64,000 nucleotides of DNA from Nematostella vectensis (Eukaryota > Cnidaria > Anthozoa > Actiniaria > Edwardsiidae), in the NCBI RefSeq assembly GCF_932526225.1, contig NC_064039.1:10932139-10996138 (forward strand), given 5' to 3'. Position 1 is the first letter of the stretch. Each line of letters starts with the position of its first letter. Below are positions 12,710-24,339 of the stretch, in pieces. The position numbers and the translations under genes were made by a program. The notes below the pieces were generated by a model. That model worked only from the letters and a program-made list of their open reading frames with translations, did not search any database and was not told the origin of the DNA.

Positions 12710-14403
12710 ATGGCGTCTAAGTGTGTAGTATGGTTGGCGCTTGTGGTTATCCAGTTCGGATTTGGGGCTTATGGCGTGGTTGTATCTAAATTCGCCAAGG
12801 ACCAGAAGGCAGACCCTCTAGTGTTCAGCCTGATAAGGGATGCCGGAGCATTTCCAGTACTTCTTCTGGCCGCGGTCATATCTGAAAAGAGACTCCAGAT
12901 TCCGACTGTTAGGTAAGACATCGTACGTGGACGCTTATAGATAAACCTATGGTTCTTCTATTTTGGTGGTGAATAATGCTACTTGATTTCTGATCTACAT
13001 GTCTAATGTATAATTCGTAGATAATACCCGGGTAGGTATTCATTTAAAATTACAATCTAAGACTTTTAATCAGAAATTTACAAAGCGATCTAAATTGGAT
13101 TTTGCTTTGGGAATCATACATTTCTCTGCACCGATTTAACGCGATAGCTGAGGGTGACTAAAGAAGGGTGTGGGATGTATTGAAGACTAGTTTGCAGAGG
13201 TAGGGAGGCGAGGGAAGTGGACCATTACTCGCTTTATGGGGGTGACGGCAGGTACCGGGAACGCATGACTGACCTCTTGTCACACAATCACCTATCGGTG
13301 TCAGGTCTCATTTATTTAATTGTATGTAATTTTTCTGATCTATTACCCACTAGATAGATAAAGTGAAAGCCAGATTTTTTCTTGCTAGATCGTTATTGAA
13401 TTGAAAAGACCAATGATTAAAAACCGACACTGTGAGAGCCGTTAGTCATGTATGCGGAGAGAAAAAAGCGCGCCGAAATGTCTAGAGTTACCGTCTACGC
13501 GCGCGACTAATTCTCTTTTTGCAGTAATACACTTTCTCGATTGTTTGTTCTAGGGATTTGCCTTTGTTTCTTGTGCTGGGCTTGGCTGGCATGTTCGGTA
13601 ACCAGCTCCTATACTTGCTCGGCGTGTATTACACAAATGCAAACATCGCATCCATCTTCCAGCCCGCTATCCCTGTGTGGACGGCACTGATTGCTATAAT
13701 TACTCGTATAGAACCCTTCCCTCCGGTCACCAAACTCCACGGCTGGGCCAAGATCCTCGGCATTCTCCTCGCCGCTGTTGGCGCGTTCACTATGAGCATC
13801 AAGGGCGGACTCTCTAACAATGGCGACAGCTCTGAGGCTCTCGGCTATGTCTTCCTGCTGGGAAATACTCTCTGCATGTCCGTGTACGTACTCATTCAGA
13901 AGAGATTCATATTCAATGTCGAGGACTCGACTTGGAGATCCAAGCCTGTCACTGTCACGGCTTGGAGCTACATGTTTGGAGCCATGTTCATGGCGCTAGC
14001 ATCCCTTTATTACGTCAATAAACCGGAGAAATTCCACCATATCCCTAGAGAGGAGGTCTACCCGATCGTCTACGCCATTTTCATAGCGTCCGCGCTGTGT
14101 TACTTGTTGATCACCTGGTGTAACATGCAGATTTCTTCGTCGCTTGTCACTGCCACGTGGCCGCTACAAGTTCTTTTCTGCGCCGTATTGTCTTACCTTG
14201 TCTTGGATGAGGTTATGAACTCCCTCCAGTACGCTGGGGGTGTACTGATAATCCTAGGGCTGCTAGGAGTCGTGTGGTCGAATTACTCGGAGGAGAAGGA
14301 ACGCGATGAAAATTTAGATGACTCGTATGGATATGTGAGGGTTTCGCAGGAAGATGGATTTATTCCAGAGTCCGTGGCGCGCAAGCATTTGAACTGTGAT
14401 TGA
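12710..14403 (+). CDS. EamA/DMT-superfamily transporter (WAT1-like), 2 exons
   Basis: An integral membrane transporter of the drug/metabolite type, predicted to have about ten membrane helices. Exon 1 is 12710-12912 and exon 2 is 13554-14403, joined in phase 2, for 350 residues. The start is chosen at CCAAGATGGCG, directly before the hydrophobic WLALVVIQFGFGAYGVVVSK. The first EamA half has a GNQLLYLLGVYYTNANIAS motif; the second ends with SSSLVTATWPLQVLFCAV and GVLIILGLLGVVWSNYSEE, the typical last two helices. The tail is short, charged and cytosolic. The NANIASIFQP segment resembles plant WAT1-related proteins more than SLC35 nucleotide-sugar transporters. Substrate cannot be read from the sequence. 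Confidence 0.85.
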
Positions 14404-14451
14404 TTGATTGAATTCCCGGCCTAGTGTTCCACCGTCACCGCGTCACCTCTC

Positions 14452-14720
14452 CGTCATCATAATCATAGTCATTATCACCATCATCGTCATAGTCATCGTC
14501 ATCTTCGTCATAGTTATCATCATCGTCATAGTCATGGGCATCATCGTCGCATAGTCATCATCGTCATAGTCATCACCACAATCATCGTCATAGTCATCAT
14601 CACCATCATCGTCATAGTCATCATCACCATCATCGTCATAGTCATCATCACCATCATCGTTATAGTCATCATCACCATCGCCATAGTCATCATCGTCGTC
14701 GTTGGTGGTGTTATCACCAC
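14452..14720. repeat. CATCATCGTCATAGT-type microsatellite
   Basis: Imperfect tandem array of TCATCGTCATAGTCATCA units directly downstream of the EamA stop codon, probably in its 3' UTR. The acidic or Met/Thr-rich ORFs through it are repeat artefacts. Confidence 0.9.
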
Positions 14721-15587
14721 CAACCCCTCTTTTACCGCCACTATTATCATCATTAGTGAGACAATCTTCCTTTTTCCCTCAGATGTTTCAAAACTTTTAA
14801 AAGTTATGTACTTTTTGTTTGAAAAAGCCTTTTTCCTAAAATTACTTTGTTGATATATTTTTAATTCTTTGCTATGCGTATTTGCCTTATATTTGCGTAG
14901 CAGCTCTCTTTGACAGCAGATTTTAACAGAAATAGAGGAATTTTCCTTCTGTAGATGAATGTAGATGAATTGAATTTTAGAGCAAACTCTATCTCTCTAA
15001 AAACAATTTGCAGTGGACACATTTCTGATTTGTCAGAAGCATAGTTGTGGCAGAGGGGAACCGGTTATCATACGAAGTCGAACTGTCGGGTTTCTAGTGA
15101 ACTACGAAAGTCACGGCGCATTTTCGGCGGGCGAGTATGAAGATTATAATCATTTGGAACTTGCCCAAGGGTAAGATTCCATTTGAACAACTCCAGGTGT
15201 CCCACTAAACCAAATTTACTCAATCCAGATGCTTGTGAATACCGTTGCATACGACGACTACACATCAATTGTGTTTTTAATGGACTTGCCACCTCGAGAC
15301 GTCACTAAAATCCAGTCTATTTGTTTTTATTGCTATCACTCAGGCGTGTGATGAAAGGCGTATTAGCTTTTGTTGACTTTAATTGATTGCTATTGTTCAA
15401 CGGCTTTGGCTTTTTGGCTGCCATGGTTATAAGCATAGCAATGCTTTAACAACAATAAAAAGAGTTGTGCCGCAATTCACATCAATTGGTTGACAATAAC
15501 ACCAAGGCCTTCGTAATTACTGTTCAGCGCTGCTCTATTGAAGACTCTATAGATCCAAACCTTACTGTGCAAGAAACTTAACCTACG

Positions 15588-17282
15588 ATGAAGACTCTGA
15601 CTTGGTCGGAGCACCGTCTGATAGAAGCGATCACTTCATCGCGCATTTATCAGACAAGGCAACTTCTAGAGACAGGAACCTCGGCTGAATTTCAAGACAA
15701 GGAAGGATTGACTCCATTGCTCAGAGCTTTAAGGTTGGGAGATGAAAAGCATCGCACAAGAACTAGCTTGGTCAAGTTGTTATTGCAGTATGGAGCAGAC
15801 GTAAATTCTACTGACCCCGAGGGCAGACACGCACTCGCATATACCTGCCTCACGCAAAAACTAGACCTCGTGCGGCTTCTTATAAACACCTCAGTACATA
15901 ATCTGGATTTTAATAAGCAAGATTTAGACGGGAACACTCCTCTGTTGCACGCCGTTAAAGTGGGAAACCTCGAGATCGTTCGCGTTCTTTTAGAGAGCCT
16001 CAACAGGTTTCAGATTAGTGTAGACGTAAGGAATGCTGAAGACAGAACCCCATACCTAGAGGCGGTCAAGTTAGGAAGGGAAGAATGCGCTCAAATACTA
16101 CGAGATGAAGGCAATGCCTCCATGAATATCCAAGTCAATCCTTTCTTGGACTTCGCGAGTGGAGAGAGGGTGGTTAAGCATGGAGAGGTGAGGAGTGCGG
16201 GGACAGACTCTATTCACAGCAAGGGTTCTTCACGGGCAAAAAGCAGTCCTAAACACAGGAGTGCGAAGATCGAAAGATTACGGAAAACAAAAGAAGAAAA
16301 ACAAAATCGATTATTGAAAAGAAAGGCTTCGCCCCCAAGTATCATAAAGGTGGAAAATCAAGAAGCAGATAAAAATCCAGAAAACGAAAATATAAATGGT
16401 GTTCATATAGTCAGAGATGAACTCCATGTCAAAGAGTGTGTAACAAAAGAATTAGAGAACAAGCCTTTAGAATTAGCCGAGATAGCTTCTCCTTCACCTC
16501 AGCATCTCTCAGTATCTGTGTCCCCCGGTGGTGACGTGCTGAGCTCAATTGACACCCTGATAATTGGGCCCGAAGGCGACACGCCGATACCTCGGTCCTC
16601 GAGGATTAGCAGGCCTCGAACTGCGGCGCGTATACACAGCACCAGGCACGAGTTCCCAGGAAGAACATTTCTAACCTCGGCATTCTCACAACAGTGCGAT
16701 ACCAACCGCGATTCGCCACTTGCTAGACTACCGTGGTCGCGACACTACCGGGCCAAAACCGCACCTAATAGAACCCTAGAGTCGCACAGGGAAGCCAACA
16801 GGAGGTCCAGTATTAAATCAAATGGTCTGTCCGATGTCCGGGTCAGTCTTTACACTCAATCCCCCGAACACACGCGGACACGTCGAACCAAGGATAAATT
16901 AGATTGTAATGATTGCATGGACGATAATTTTAGCTGGTATTCCCATTTCAGTGTAAATACGTCTCCTTCAGTCGCTTGTATTCACAAGATGATGGCGTTA
17001 TACGCAGAACAACACTGCCCGGAATCCTCGTATCGCCTCGGCTACAAATTTGTGCCTACCGAACATTTCCCGCCTTCCTGTCCGACTCCCGAAAGCGAAA
17101 TCGAAGGTCCGGCGACAGACGGCCGAAGCTCTTCGGGTAGCACAGTCAAGTCACTCCATATGTCGTCGGCTACTCCTAGTGGCCGCAGTAGGAAGTTCTC
17201 GACTATTTCTCGCAGTGTGACTCCCTTTTTGTCATCAAGGAAGTTAGGATCTGCGGCGAAAGGCAAGGCCGGGAGAACTTGA
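15588..17282 (+). CDS. Intronless ankyrin-repeat protein, 564 aa
   Basis: The N-terminal ~185 residues hold four to five ankyrin repeats: DKEGLTPLLRALRLGDE, SLVKLLLQYGADVNSTDPEG, DLDGNTPLLHAVKVGNLEIV, AEDRTPYLEAVKLGREECAQ. From about residue 190 the protein is basic, Ser/Arg-rich and probably disordered, with a Lys/Arg/Glu stretch near 225-245 (KIERLRKTKEEKQNRLLKRK) that could form a coiled coil or nuclear signal. The repeat-plus-long-tail design recalls the ANKRD34 type, but I cannot assign an orthologue. No intron interrupts the 1.7-kb frame, unlike the intron-rich neighbours, so retroposition is possible. A poly(A) signal follows at 17450. It probably acts as a protein-binding scaffold. 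Confidence 0.85.
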   Translation: MKTLTWSEHRLIEAITSSRIYQTRQLLETGTSAEFQDKEGLTPLLRALRLGDEKHRTRTSLVKLLLQYGADVNSTDPEGRHALAYTCLTQKLDLVRLLINTSVHNLDFNKQDLDGNTPLLHAVKVGNLEIVRVLLESLNRFQISVDVRNAEDRTPYLEAVKLGREECAQILRDEGNASMNIQVNPFLDFASGERVVKHGEVRSAGTDSIHSKGSSRAKSSPKHRSAKIERLRKTKEEKQNRLLKRKASPPSIIKVENQEADKNPENENINGVHIVRDELHVKECVTKELENKPLELAEIASPSPQHLSVSVSPGGDVLSSIDTLIIGPEGDTPIPRSSRISRPRTAARIHSTRHEFPGRTFLTSAFSQQCDTNRDSPLARLPWSRHYRAKTAPNRTLESHREANRRSSIKSNGLSDVRVSLYTQSPEHTRTRRTKDKLDCNDCMDDNFSWYSHFSVNTSPSVACIHKMMALYAEQHCPESSYRLGYKFVPTEHFPPSCPTPESEIEGPATDGRSSSGSTVKSLHMSSATPSGRSRKFSTISRSVTPFLSSRKLGSAAKGKAGRT

Positions 17283-17449
17283 AAGGATTTACCGAAGCTT
17301 TTCTTCCCCAAGACGGCCCCCTATTTCCCTTTTTTTGTAAGGGTGTGCTGCTAGGAAACTGTAGCTTCCAATAAGACTAATAAGTCCTTAAGATCGTTTG
17401 AACTTTTCAAGCTATAGGCGTATTATTTGAAAAGAAACTATTGGTCCTA

Positions 17450-17455
17450 AATAAA
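17450..17455 (+). terminator. Poly(A) signal of the ankyrin gene
   Basis: AATAAA lies 167 bp after the stop codon of the ankyrin-repeat gene. Confidence 0.55.
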
Positions 17456-17863
17456 AAAACGGTATATTTTCATTATTCTTATTACGAGTATCGCTTTGAA
17501 CATTATCTAGCCTACTTGTTGGCTTTGATAGTTTTTTCGGCACGAAAACCCCACGGCCACCATCTTGGATAACGCGCTCCGCAGGATTACTGCACGAGCA
17601 GTAATCCAATTTCGGTTAAAAATGCGCGCTCTTCAAAGCAAAGATGGATTTTACCTCACTTTACCCTAAAAAAAAAAACATACATTTTACCTCGACTACA
17701 CATCTCGCTCCCTCTTTGAACTGAACTGATAGAACATGTGCTTTTTTTGTTGCTATAATTCCTTTAGCCTCCTCCGCAAGCTTTTAAAAACATTAGCAGA
17801 ATTTTCCCGCCTCATTCTTGGTCTCCCTTCTTCCGTTTTTCAAACGGAAATCCATCCTTTCTT

Positions 17864-18112
17864 AAAGCCGCATTGTCACAGTTTACTTCCGGTCGATTAC
17901 GTAACAATCTCCGATGATGTTTAATGGGAAACGCGAAAAATATTTCAAAATATTAAAAGCAGTGTGTTTATTGGCAGTTTTTTTGAGGATGTGATTGATA
18001 ATTTAGAGCGGATGGCCTGTTTAATATCTCGGATTTTAATATATTCTTTTGTCTTTTAACGGTTGAGGTTTTCGTCGGACCTCCGGAAATAAACTGGTGA
18101 TAATGCGGCTTT
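17864..18112 (+). mobile_element. ~249-bp MITE, intact copy
   Basis: Terminal inverted repeats of about 28 bp: AAAGCCGCATTGTCACAGTT at the left, AACTGGTGATAATGCGGCTTT at the right. TTA/TAA flanks fit a PIF/Harbinger- or TA-type target duplication. Two relatives lie at 2000-2205 and 34190-34430. Confidence 0.85.
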
Positions 18113-18534
18113 AAGATAACCTGGGAGAGTGGTTTTCAAAATCCCGTGCAACAAAATGTAAGTGTAATAATAGTCAAGCCAGAACAAAAGAGAACAATGA
18201 CATTACAGTGTATTAGTACTAAATAGTATTTGACAGGTTTTTGAAAACCACTCTAATCGGATACTAGTAAGACGTTTGCGCATTTCAATCTATCGTAGTA
18301 AGTCCGTGTTGCGCTGTCTGTTCGGCTTCTGTTTGTTTTGCTGCCTACCAACCAAGAGAGGAGGACTCAGGGCGTCATTTCTCAGCTACAAGCAGTATAA
18401 TTTAGCCAAAAAACGCAATAGAAACGAAAGAAATATGGGAGTTGCGCCGAGAGATCGCGTGACTGTTTGGATGCCAAATTAGCGCGCGCTCAGGCTTTTA
18501 GCAGCAAAATAACAGCAACAAAAAGCAATTCATT

Positions 18535-18860
18535 TTTCAGAAAGGGTTTAGTTTCATTTATAGCCAAATTCGTTGTTGCCCGACCCCCCAGAATCGAACA
18601 TTCCTTTCTTCGTTTGGAAATAGCGCGTAGTCAATCAAACCAAACAATCAAAACCAGACAAACAGCCCCCAAAGCTTGTGTCTGACTACGCGCTATTCCC
18701 CAAACGAGACAAAGATTTTGGATTTGCCGATGTCGCGCAACAACGAATTTGGTTGTAAGGGTTTTATTTTTTGGTCGTTCTCTGGTGTGGTGGGCGCAGT
18801 CATTTTTTATTTTTTTGTTTGATTTTTTTTTTAGTTTGTAACCTAGAAAGATCACGTGAT
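18535..18860. mobile_element. Foldback element with ~80-bp arms
   Basis: The segment with AAATTCGTTGTTGCCCGAC and AATAGCGCGTAGTCA (18560-18640) is inverted at 18680-18757 (TGACTACGCGCTATT, CAACAACGAATTTGG). The outer sequences GAAAGGGTTTAGTTTCATT and AGATCACGTGATCTCTTAGCG recur as an internally deleted copy at 54283-54365. Confidence 0.7.
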
Positions 18861-18939
18861 CTCTTAGCGCAAGTCGCCTATTGAAGGCTCTGTTTTAAAT
18901 CGGCGCTAGGCCTCACCAGCCCGCGGGTATGGTCATGGG

Positions 18940-19030
18940 ATGGTCAAACACGTCCGCGACGTCACTTTCCAAAGAGACAGCTTCTTTGCACCGAATTCTG
19001 CTATAAAATACCCGAGATTACTCGAAAACG
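18940..19030 (+). promoter_or_regulatory. Promoter-like segment without a recognised gene
   Basis: A CRE-like GACGTCAC (18957-18964) stands about 40 bp before TATAAAATA (19002-19010). No ORF with coding character follows, so it may serve a non-coding transcript or be chance. Confidence 0.2.
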
Positions 19031-19475
19031 CAGAAATAATAAGCACTACATTTACCAGGAACACTCCTTAATTTTGTTATTCAGTTTCCCACAGACCAGC
19101 CATCAAGACGAATGCAAAAAAGCAATGCTTATTAATACGACACTCTAAACTACAATTTAAATTTAAAATTTGGCAATAAAATAAAATTTTACGCATTGTT
19201 GAATACGGTTTACTTCACGCTTTTTCAACAATTGTTTCACGTACAGAATATCAAACTTCAAAACTCTTGGATCTTCGCCGCAGAATGCCATAAATACCTC
19301 TTTCAGAGATTCAAATCTCATGAATAACAAAAGAATTACCAAATAAAATCGAGAACCAGTTGCCTTTAAATCCCTTAGGCTTCTGGCTGACTGCAACCAG
19401 CCTGATTTGAACCCTAATATTTGGTGTCATAATGCCTTACAAAATAATTGAGCGGTTTTATGCGCCACAAACAAC

Positions 19476-19545
19476 ATCTCAGCTGGGAATCGCACCCAGT
19501 CCTCACGACCACGCGGTCGCGCATGCTCTATTACACCACTGAGGT
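19476..19545 (-). other. tRNA-like sequence (pseudo-tRNA or tRNA-derived SINE head)
   Basis: On the minus strand the 70 nt begin ACCTCAG and end CTGAGAT, pairing six of seven positions. A perfect T-arm is present (CTGGG, TGCGATT, CCCAG) with a B-box-like GGTGCGATTCC and an A-box-like CAGTGGTGTAATAGAGC. The anticodon arm is abnormal: CGACC/GGTCG closes on only four bases, so a working tRNA is unlikely. Confidence 0.4.
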
Positions 19546-19549
19546 TTTG

Positions 19550-20390
19550 GGTTGTTTTGTTGCAAGGAAAAAAGCCGCCGGGTTGGATAAGTTACGGTGC
19601 TACAGAGATAAAATTGGTGCCAAAATATTTATGTCTAAAATTGACTGTAATAAAATTAAACAATTTGAAAATATCCAACCAGGGTAAAAACCTCGCAATT
19701 TAGTCCAGTTCGAGTCTGGTACAAAGTTAAGCCAAATGAAATAATAGTATGATAACAAAGTCAAATCAATCAATCGCCAAACGAGGAAATTTCAATAATG
19801 AATAGGGGGGGACTAAGTGTTTTTAAGTGCTTCACTAGCTACCTAGATGACAGATATTCGAAAACAAACTGTGCGCTCTAGGTTAGTACACAGTGAGGGG
19901 AGTCAAACCCCACCCGCTATTAGAAAACCAAAATGCATAAAGACAAATTGAAGTAGAACAGGACACGCCCTGACACGCAAGGCACTGAAATACAAAGACA
20001 AATCAAGTTCGTGTTTTTAAACCCCCGAGACACTGATAGAACAGGGCCAGTGTTCCTGAAACCCTACAGATAAATCAAAGTCATTAGAATGCGTGCTAAT
20101 GAAATTTCAAGGCAAATCAAGTTTAGTAGAAAGTGTAATAATGGAATCCCAGAGGGTTGTCCAATACACCAACAAAATACCAGTGGTACAAGTGGTGGGG
20201 CCTTGTTACCCAGTGGTGTTTTGCATATAATTAAGGGCACTTAGAAAATACACACAGGCATTCTTCATTGAAGCCACTGGGCTATCCACTGGCACCATTG
20301 GTACAAGTGGTGCTACAATGGGTCACCACTCGTACAAGTGGTGTTTTGCATATGATTAAGGGCACTTAGTAGAATAGGACATTCCTGAAA
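19550..20390. other. Gene-free stretch before the satellite
   Basis: No gene is seen. Phrases of the downstream satellite (AGACAAATCAAG, AGTAGAA) appear in diverged form, and a GTGGTACAAGTGGTG repeat occurs at 20180-20345, so this is the decayed edge of the array. Confidence 0.5.
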
Positions 20391-22800
20391 CCCCAAGATA
20401 AATCAATGTGATTAGATTAGGGTGCTACGGCAATACAAAGACAAATCATGGTTAGTAGAAGTGTAATCCTGAAACCACAAGACACATCAAAGTTAGTAGA
20501 AAATGACATTCCTTGAGCCCCAAAATTGTTCAAGATAAGTAGAACAGGACATTCCTGAAACCCCAAGATAAATCAAAGTTAGTAGAAAATGACATTTTTG
20601 GAACCCCAAAATTATTCAAGATTAGTAGAACAGGACATTCCTGAAACCCCAAAATTATTCAAGATTAGTAGAACAGGACATTTCTGAAACCCCAAGATAA
20701 ATCAAAGTTAGGACATCCCTGAAAGCCCAAGATAGATCAAAGTAAGTAGAACAGGAAGGTCCTGAAACCCCAAAATTATTCAAGATTAGTAGAACAGGAC
20801 ATTCCTGAAACCCCAAGAAAAATCAAAGCTTAGTAGAACAGGACATTCCTGAATCCCCCAGATAAATCAATGTGCTTAGATTATTATTCAAGATTAGTAG
20901 AACAGGACATTCCTGAAACCCCAAGAAAAATCAAAGCTTAGTAGAACATGACATTCCTGAAACCCCAAAATTTTCAAGATTAGTAGAACAGGACATTCCT
21001 GAAACCCCAAGATAAATCAAAGTTAGTAGAACAGGGTGGTCCTGAAACCCCAAATTTATTCAAGATTAGTAGAACAGGGTGGTCCTGAAACCCCAAAATT
21101 GTTCAAGATTAGTAGAACAGGGCATTCCTAAAACCCCAAGAAAAATCAAAGCTTAGTAGAACATGACATTCCTGAAACCCCAAGATAAATCAAAGTTAGT
21201 AGAACAGGAAGGTCCTGAAACCCCAAAATTATTCAAGATTAGTAGAACAGGACATTCCTGAAACCCCAAGAAAAATCAAAGTTAGTAGAACAGGGTGGTC
21301 CCGAAACCCCAAATTTATTCAGGATTGGTAGAACAGGACATTCCTGAAACCCCAAGATAAATCAATGTGATTAGATTAGGGTGCTACGGCAATACAAAGA
21401 CAAATCATGGTTAGTAGAATAGTGTAATCCTGAAACCACAAGACAAATTAAAGTTAGTAGAAAATGACATTCCTTGAGCCCCCAAATTGTTCAAGATAAG
21501 TAGAACAGGACATTCCTGAAACCCCAAGATAAATCAAAGTTAGTAGAAAATGACATTTTTGGAACCCCAAAATTATTCAAGATTAGTAGAACAGGACATT
21601 CCTGAAACCCCAAAATTATTCAAGATTAGTAGAACAGGACATTCCTGAAACCCCAAGATAAATCAAAGTTAGTAGAACAGGGTGGTCCTGAAACCCCAAA
21701 TTTATTCAAGATTAGTAGAACAGGAAGGTCCTGAAACCCCAAAATTATTCAAGATTAGTAGAACAGGACATTCCTGAAACCCCAAGAAAAATCAAAGCTT
21801 AGTAGAACAGGACATTCCTGAAACCCCAAGATAAATCAAAGTTAGTAGAACAGGAAGGTCCTGAAACCCCAAAATTATTCAAGATTAGTAGAACAGGACA
21901 TTCCTGAAACCCCAAGAAAAATCAAAGCTTAGTAGAACAGGAAATTCCTGAATCCTCAAGATAAATCAAAGTTAGTAGAACAGGACATTCCTGAATCCCC
22001 AAGATAAATCAAAGTTAGTAGAACAGGATGTTTCTAAAACTCCTAAATAAATCAAAGTAAGTGGAACCAGGGTGGCCCTAAAACCCCAAAGACAAATCAA
22101 GGCTAGTAGCAGAGGCTGTACCTAAATACCGAAATAAATTAAAGTTTTAAAAAAGTGTATTCCTGAAACCCCAATACAAATTAAAGTTAGTAGGGCAATG
22201 TGTTCCTAAAAACCAAAGACAGATAAAGGTTAATAAAAACTGGCATTCCTAAAACCTTAAAGATAAACGAAGGTTAGTGAAACAACGTGTTCCAAAAATC
22301 CAAGACGAATCAAGGTTAGTAGCACAGAATGTTCCTGAAACCCCCAAATAAATCAAAGTAGTGGAACAAGAGTGTCCCTGAAACCCCAAAGACAAATCAA
22401 GGTTAGTTAGAAGAGGCTGTACCTAAATACCGAAATAAATTAAGGTTTTAGAACAGTATATTCCTGACACCCCAAGACAAATTAATGTCAGTAGAAAATG
22501 ACATTCCTGGAATCCCAAAATTAATCAAGATTAGTAGAACAAATTATTCCTGAAACCACAAGACAAATCAAGATTAGTAGAAGAGGGTGTTCCTGAAACC
22601 CTGAGACAAATTAAGGTTAGTAGAAAATGGCATTCCTGGGATCCCAAGATGAATAAAGGTTTGTAGGACATGACATTCCTGAGAACACCAAGAGAAATCA
22701 GAATGGGGCGTTACTGAAACCCAAAAACTAAGAACACAAATATTAGGACGTGGTTTTGACATCACAAGACAAGTAAGGTTAGTAGAACACAGTGCTCCTG
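20391..22800. repeat. ~43-bp satellite array with higher-order structure
   Basis: About 2.4 kb of tandem units with the consensus phrases GTAGAACAGGACATTCCTG, AAACCCCAAGATAAATCAAA and the variant CCCCAAAATTATTCAAGATT. Units at 20391-20740 and 21350-21700 share the same ordered variants, giving a higher-order period near 959 bp. Units after 22020 are more diverged. Confidence 0.95.
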
Positions 22801-23560
22801 GAACCTCAAATCTGACAGACGTTTCTGTGAGTACAATATGGTGTTCTTGATGCCCGTAGATAAAACAAGAAGAGCTTTTCCGACCTCAACGTCGATGATG
22901 CACTTCCGATGACATCAAGGCGGTTCAAAGAACAGGATTTCTGAAACTTAGGGCAAACAATATCGTCACTAATACTACCTACTTGATACTTGACGAGAAG
23001 CACAAAGAGAAGAAAGATGAATGGAAAAGGTTGGTGCCTTAGCTTGGTAGCGTACCACAAATTTATTGCTGAAGGCATTTACAGAAAGACAATATATTGA
23101 CGATCTAGGACACTATAGCCCTTTCCTACCACATGCATGGAGTCATAAACCTTGTACCGGAAATTAGGTGATCACAAGGAATAATAAGAGAACTAGTTTT
23201 TACAGAAAGACAAGATTAACGAGGTACAGATTGATGGCATGTAAGTTGACAGAGCAAGTCCAAGATGCCAGATAGAGCGACCAGTGCAATAAAAAAGGTT
23301 TTCTAAAGCGCAAGCCGGAGGAAACAAGGACTTCAGTCGAGGTGATGTGACATGCCACAATTCCATTATAGATCACCAAAGAATACATGAAACTAAATGT
23401 ACAACCCTCAAGAATAATACTCCATGAAGCTGCGCAAAATGGTACTTTCTATAAAGTACAGCATCGCTTACTATTACAGCTAACAATGATTCGCGTTCAC
23501 TGGAGCTGAGTGAAATGAACACTAGTTGATAATTGATGTGTGCTCTATGCATTGTATTAC
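22800..23560. other. Gene-free stretch between two satellites
   Basis: No gene, element end or RNA gene is recognised. Short ORFs here have no domain features. Confidence 0.4.
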
Positions 23561-23569
23561 ATCCTGATG

Positions 23570-24170
23570 CGGGTCTGCCCGTCTATCGTATTCGTGACAA
23601 TAATTACACGATGCGTAAGATGGTCTGCCCAGAATTGCCTTTCTCTTGATGATTTTAAGATGATGCCTTAATTGGGTTCGCCAGAGTCGCGGCTTAAATT
23701 TTCGTGATGATTTCCAGACGATGCGTTAGATGGAGTGCCCAGAATTGCGTCTTACAATTTTGTGACGATTAAGAGAGGATGTGTAATATGGTCAGCCCAG
23801 GGTTTTCTAACATTTCGTGATGATTTCCAAATATTACATTTTCAGGACGATTTCTAAAAGATGCGTGAGATGGTCTGCGCAGAATTGTGTCTTACTCTTC
23901 ATGACGATTTCCAGACGATGCCTAAGATGGTGTGCGCTGAATTGCGTCTTACATCTTCATGACGATTTCTAGACGATGCACAAGATGGTTTGCGCGGAGC
24001 TGTGTCTTACATTTTTGTTTTGATTTCCAATTGACCCCTGAGATGGTCTGCCCGGAGCTGCACATTACATTTTCCCGATTTCCAGACGATGCATCAGATG
24101 GTCTGCGCAGAGTCGCGTCTTACATCTTGATGACTATTTCCAGACGGTGCGTGCGTACTGTGCGAAAAAT
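23570..24170. repeat. ~62-bp satellite, left block
   Basis: Tandem diverged units with GATTTCCAGACGATGCGTAA, GATGGTCTGCGCGGAGT and GCGTCTTACATCTTCATGA. The same array resumes at 26785, on the other side of the Penelope-like element. Confidence 0.9.
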
Positions 24171-24339
24171 AGGCGGTAAGCCAGTGTAGTGCGCGCGGTG
24201 CGACAAAGGAACAATTGCAACAATAGGAAATTAAAGCGGGGCGCGCTAAAGAAATCGTAATTATCTATGGAAAGGACAGTTTTTCGTTTATACCTAGGGT
24301 GGCTCTACAGCCAAGAGAGAAAATAATTCTATTCTCTTT

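Noticed and set aside
14541-14753. Met/Thr-rich minus ORF
   Set aside because: Translation of the CATCATCGTCATAGT microsatellite.
20391-22800. CRISPR-like array
   Set aside because: Units are contiguous with no unique spacers, in a eukaryotic context. It is a satellite.
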